NCBI GenBank assembly: GCA_045645805.1
Contig: JAZRJL010000047.1
Span: forward strand, 1-17,115
Length of the DNA: 17,115 bases
Direction of reading: 5' to 3'
Source of the DNA: SIG440 sp045645805
Lineage (GTDB): Bacteria; Bacillota; Clostridia; Monoglobales; Monoglobaceae
Position numbers and translations under genes: made by a program. Under the pieces are notes generated by a model, which ran no database searches, was not told where the DNA came from, and worked only from the letters and a program-made list of their open reading frames with translations. Below, piece by piece: positions 15,043 to 17,115 of this stretch. Numbering within the stretch: the stretch's first letter is position 1; each line of letters begins with the position of its first letter.

Positions 15043-15351
15043 ATGGCAACAGAGAAGATCAGAATCAGACTTAAGGCTTATGACCACAATCTTATCGACC
15101 AGAGCGCTGAAAAGATTGTTGAAACAGCTAAGAGAACAGGAGCTAAGGTTTCAGGACCTATTCCGCTTCCTACAAAGAAGGAAGTAGTTACCATTCTCAG
15201 AGCGGTTCATAAGTATAAGGACAGCCGTGAGCAGTTCGAACTGAGAACTCACAAAAGACTCATCGATGTTTTGGCTCCCAATGCTAAGACAATCGATGCA
15301 CTCAAGCACCTTGATTTGCCTGCAGGTGTGGATATCGAACTTAAAATATAG
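15043..15351 (+). CDS. rpsJ: 30S ribosomal protein S10
   Basis: This is a 102-aa protein of standard length for bacterial uS10, beginning MATEKIRIRLKAYDH, with the family segment GPIPLPTKKEVVTILR at 38-53 and RTHKRLIDV at 67-75. It is a small-subunit head protein that also serves in NusB-dependent antitermination. AAGGAGGG lies six bases before the ATG. It is the first gene of the S10 operon, read from the strong promoter near 14711-14739. Confidence 0.97.
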   Translation: MATEKIRIRLKAYDHNLIDQSAEKIVETAKRTGAKVSGPIPLPTKKEVVTILRAVHKYKDSREQFELRTHKRLIDVLAPNAKTIDALKHLDLPAGVDIELKI

Positions 15352-15380
15352 TTTGATAGATTAAAAGGCAAGAAAAAATT

Positions 15381-15445
15381 TGGTTATGTTGGGTTTCCAA
15401 CCGCTGGCCCGTATGTAAGTTCAAAAGCTTGAACCGATGCATATG
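15381..15445 (+). promoter_or_regulatory. Paired hairpins between rpsJ and rplC
   Basis: The 114-base gap holds GTTGG (15388-15392) pairing with CCAAC (15397-15401), and a longer arm in which CGTATG (15410-15415) pairs with CATATG (15440-15445) around an inner helix GTTCAA/TTGAAC (15419-15424 and 15429-15434) with a four-base loop. The arm ends six bases before the rplC Shine-Dalgarno sequence (AGGAGG, 15452-15457). It may affect rplC translation or RNA processing. No run of T follows, so it is not a terminator. Confidence 0.45.
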
Positions 15446-15465
15446 TAATTTAGGAGGAAAAGAAA

Positions 15466-16101
15466 ATGAAAAAAGCAATCTTAGGCAAAAAGCTTGGTAT
15501 GACTCAGATTTTTGCAGAAGACGGTACACTCATTCCTGTTACAGTTATTGAAGCAGGTCCCTGTAGTGTAGTTCAGAAGAAAACAATCGAAGTTGATGGC
15601 TATGAAGCTGTTCAGGTTGGTTTCGAGGACAAAAAGGAAAAGAATGTTAACAAGCCTATGAAGGGTCACTTTGCAAAAGCAAATGTTACACCGAAACGGT
15701 ACCTCAGAGAGTTCAAACTTGAAAACTGTGCTGAGTTAAACGTCGGTGACGAAATCAAAGTTGACGTATTCGAAGCAGGCGAAATTATTGACGTAACAGG
15801 TACAAGCAAAGGTCATGGTTATGCCGGCACAATCAAGAGATGGGGCACACACAGAGGTCCTATGACTCACGGTAGCCATTACCACAGAGGCCCCGGTTCA
15901 TTGGGTGCTTGTTCATCACCCTCACGTGTGTTCAAGGGTAAGAGACTTCCCGGTCACTATGGTGTGGACAAGGTTACAATTCAGAACCTCAGCCTTGTAA
16001 AGATAGATACAGAACGCAATTTGCTTCTCGTTAAGGGCTCAGTTCCCGGACCTAAGGGCGGATTGCTTATGGTTAAAAACGCAGTTAAGGCTAATGCCTA
16101 A
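15466..16101 (+). CDS. rplC: 50S ribosomal protein L3
   Basis: This is a 211-aa uL3 of normal bacterial length. It starts MKKAILGKKLGMTQIF and has the core signature TGTSKGHGYAGTIKRWG near 112-128, followed by HRGPMTHGSHYHRGPGS, the loop that reaches toward the peptidyl transferase centre. It is one of the first proteins assembled on 23S rRNA. TAGGAGG lies eight bases before the ATG. Confidence 0.97.
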   Translation: MKKAILGKKLGMTQIFAEDGTLIPVTVIEAGPCSVVQKKTIEVDGYEAVQVGFEDKKEKNVNKPMKGHFAKANVTPKRYLREFKLENCAELNVGDEIKVDVFEAGEIIDVTGTSKGHGYAGTIKRWGTHRGPMTHGSHYHRGPGSLGACSSPSRVFKGKRLPGHYGVDKVTIQNLSLVKIDTERNLLLVKGSVPGPKGGLLMVKNAVKANA

Positions 16102-16125
16102 ACTGGAGAGAGGAGGATATAAGAT

Positions 16126-16749
16126 ATGCCAAAAGTAGCATTATATAACACAGACGGCAAACAAGTCGGTGATATAGAATTGAATGAGAATGTGTTTGGC
16201 GCAGAAGTCAGAGCTGACATTATGCACGAAGTAGTTGTTAACTACCTCGCAAACCAGAGGCAGGGCACACAGAGCACCAAGACTCGTACTGAAGTCAGCG
16301 GTGGCGGAATCAAGCCCTGGAGACAGAAGGGTACAGGCCGTGCAAGACAGGGTAGTATCCGTGCTCCACAGTGGGTTGGCGGCGGCGTAGCACTTGGTCC
16401 CAAGCCCAGAGATTACAGATATTCTGTAAACAAGAAGGTTAGAAGACTTGCTCTTCGTTCAGCACTTTCTTCAAAGGTGGTTGAAAACGATATCATCGTT
16501 CTTGAAAGCCTTACACTTGACGAAATCAAGACAAGCAAGATGGCTCAGATCCTTGCTAACCTTGGTGTAACAGAAAAGGCACTTATCGTACTTCCCGAAA
16601 ACGACAAAAATGTTGTTCTTTCAGCCAGAAACATTAAGGGTGTTGACACAACATTCGTGGGAGCAATCAACACATACGAGGTGCTTGGACACACAAAGTG
16701 CATCATTACTAAGGATGCAGTTTCAAAACTCGAGGAGGTGTACGCATAA
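16126..16749 (+). CDS. rplD: 50S ribosomal protein L4
   Basis: This is a 207-aa uL4 with the conserved extended loop GGGIKPWRQKGTGRARQGSIR at about 60-80, which lines the nascent-chain exit tunnel and is the site of macrolide-resistance changes in other bacteria. In several bacteria L4 also represses its own operon through the S10 leader, so it is the natural candidate ligand for the leader at 14746-15042. The ATG lies 24 nt after rplC with a GGAGGATATAAG-type site. Confidence 0.97.
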   Translation: MPKVALYNTDGKQVGDIELNENVFGAEVRADIMHEVVVNYLANQRQGTQSTKTRTEVSGGGIKPWRQKGTGRARQGSIRAPQWVGGGVALGPKPRDYRYSVNKKVRRLALRSALSSKVVENDIIVLESLTLDEIKTSKMAQILANLGVTEKALIVLPENDKNVVLSARNIKGVDTTFVGAINTYEVLGHTKCIITKDAVSKLEEVYA

Positions 16750-17039
16750 TGAATATGACATCTCATGATATTATCAAAAGACCTATCATAACAGAACAGA
16801 GTATGGACCAGGTTGCAGACAAAAAGTACACTTTTGAAGTTGCAAAGAATGCAAACAAAATCCAGATAAAAAAAGCTGTTGAAGAAATTTTCAAGGTAAA
16901 GGTTCAAAGCGTTACAACCGCAAACTTCATGGGCAAGACCAAGAGAATGGGTGTTCATGTTGGTAAAAGAGCTGACTGGAAGAAGGCTGTTGTTAAGCTT
17001 ACAGCAGACAGCAAGACAATCGAGCTTTTTGAGAACTAA
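16749..17039 (+). CDS. rplW: 50S ribosomal protein L23
   Basis: This is a 96-aa uL23 with the typical opening DIIKRPIITEQSMD and the loop AVEEIFKVKVQSVTTANFMGKTKRMG near 39-64. It sits at the tunnel exit, where trigger factor and SRP dock. The start overlaps the rplD stop by one base (TAATG), and GAGGAGG lies within the end of rplD, so translation is coupled. Confidence 0.97.
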   Translation: MNMTSHDIIKRPIITEQSMDQVADKKYTFEVAKNANKIQIKKAVEEIFKVKVQSVTTANFMGKTKRMGVHVGKRADWKKAVVKLTADSKTIELFEN

Positions 17040-17077
17040 TTTTACCGTAATCGAAACGTAGATAAGGAGATGTAAAA

Positions 17078-17115
17078 ATGGGAATTAGAAAATATAATCC
17101 TACAACACCTTCGCT
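17078..17115 (+). CDS. rplB: 50S ribosomal protein L2, N-terminal fragment (continues beyond window)
   Basis: Only 12 full codons are present, MGIRKYNPTTPS, matching the conserved N-terminus of bacterial uL2 (typically MAIKKYKPTTPG-like). AAGGAGATG before the ATG and the position after rplW agree with the usual S10 operon order. Confidence 0.9.
   Translation, partial: MGIRKYNPTTPS

Noticed and set aside
1..17115. CRISPR arrays, insertion sequences, tRNA or rRNA genes, phage genes
   Set aside because: I saw no repeat-spacer pattern, transposase, terminal inverted repeats or tRNA-like fold. The region reads as stable core and energy-metabolism chromosome.

Overview
The window looks like chromosomal DNA of a strictly anaerobic, fermentative Firmicute of class Clostridia. 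The evidence is AGGAGG-type ribosome binding sites throughout, moderately low GC, a consensus sigma-A promoter with an A/T-rich UP element before the S10 operon, [FeFe] hydrogenases and a bacterial HdrABC/Flx electron-bifurcation module. I cannot name a genus from the sequence alone.

Layout. About 14.3 kb on the minus strand (14274 down to the left edge) carries 15 genes in one direction, with gaps never above 43 bp and many overlaps. In transcription order they are: two small thioredoxin-like [2Fe-2S] proteins; a sensory-type [FeFe] hydrogenase with a PAS domain; a SpoIIE/PP2C phosphatase; a monomeric [FeFe] hydrogenase; a malate dehydrogenase built on a lactate-dehydrogenase-like sequence; class II fumarase; hdrB, hdrC, hdrA; flxD, flxC, flxB, flxA; and a [2Fe-2S]+2x[4Fe-4S] protein resembling the iron-sulfur subunit of fumarate reductase or the N-terminal part of TfrB, which runs off the left edge. 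A divergent intergenic region (14275-15042) holds the promoter of this gene set, with a Rex-like operator over its -35 box, and the promoter plus a structured leader of the S10 ribosomal protein operon. That operon (rpsJ, rplC, rplD, rplW, start of rplB) fills the right end on the plus strand.

How the genes may work together (inference). Malate dehydrogenase and fumarase convert oxaloacetate to fumarate. HdrABC-FlxABCD is a known type of NADH-oxidising, ferredoxin-reducing flavin-based electron-bifurcation complex. Here it is followed directly by a fumarate-reductase-like Fe-S protein instead of the alcohol dehydrogenase found beside it in Desulfovibrio. This suggests a soluble, electron-bifurcating fumarate reductase that makes succinate from fumarate and also reduces ferredoxin. 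The reduced ferredoxin could be discharged as H2 by the monomeric hydrogenase. The sensory hydrogenase and phosphatase at the head of the gene set would report H2 or redox state, and Rex would add NADH/NAD control. The flavoprotein subunit that would carry the fumarate site is not in the window, so the idea rests on gene order and on what lies just beyond the left edge.
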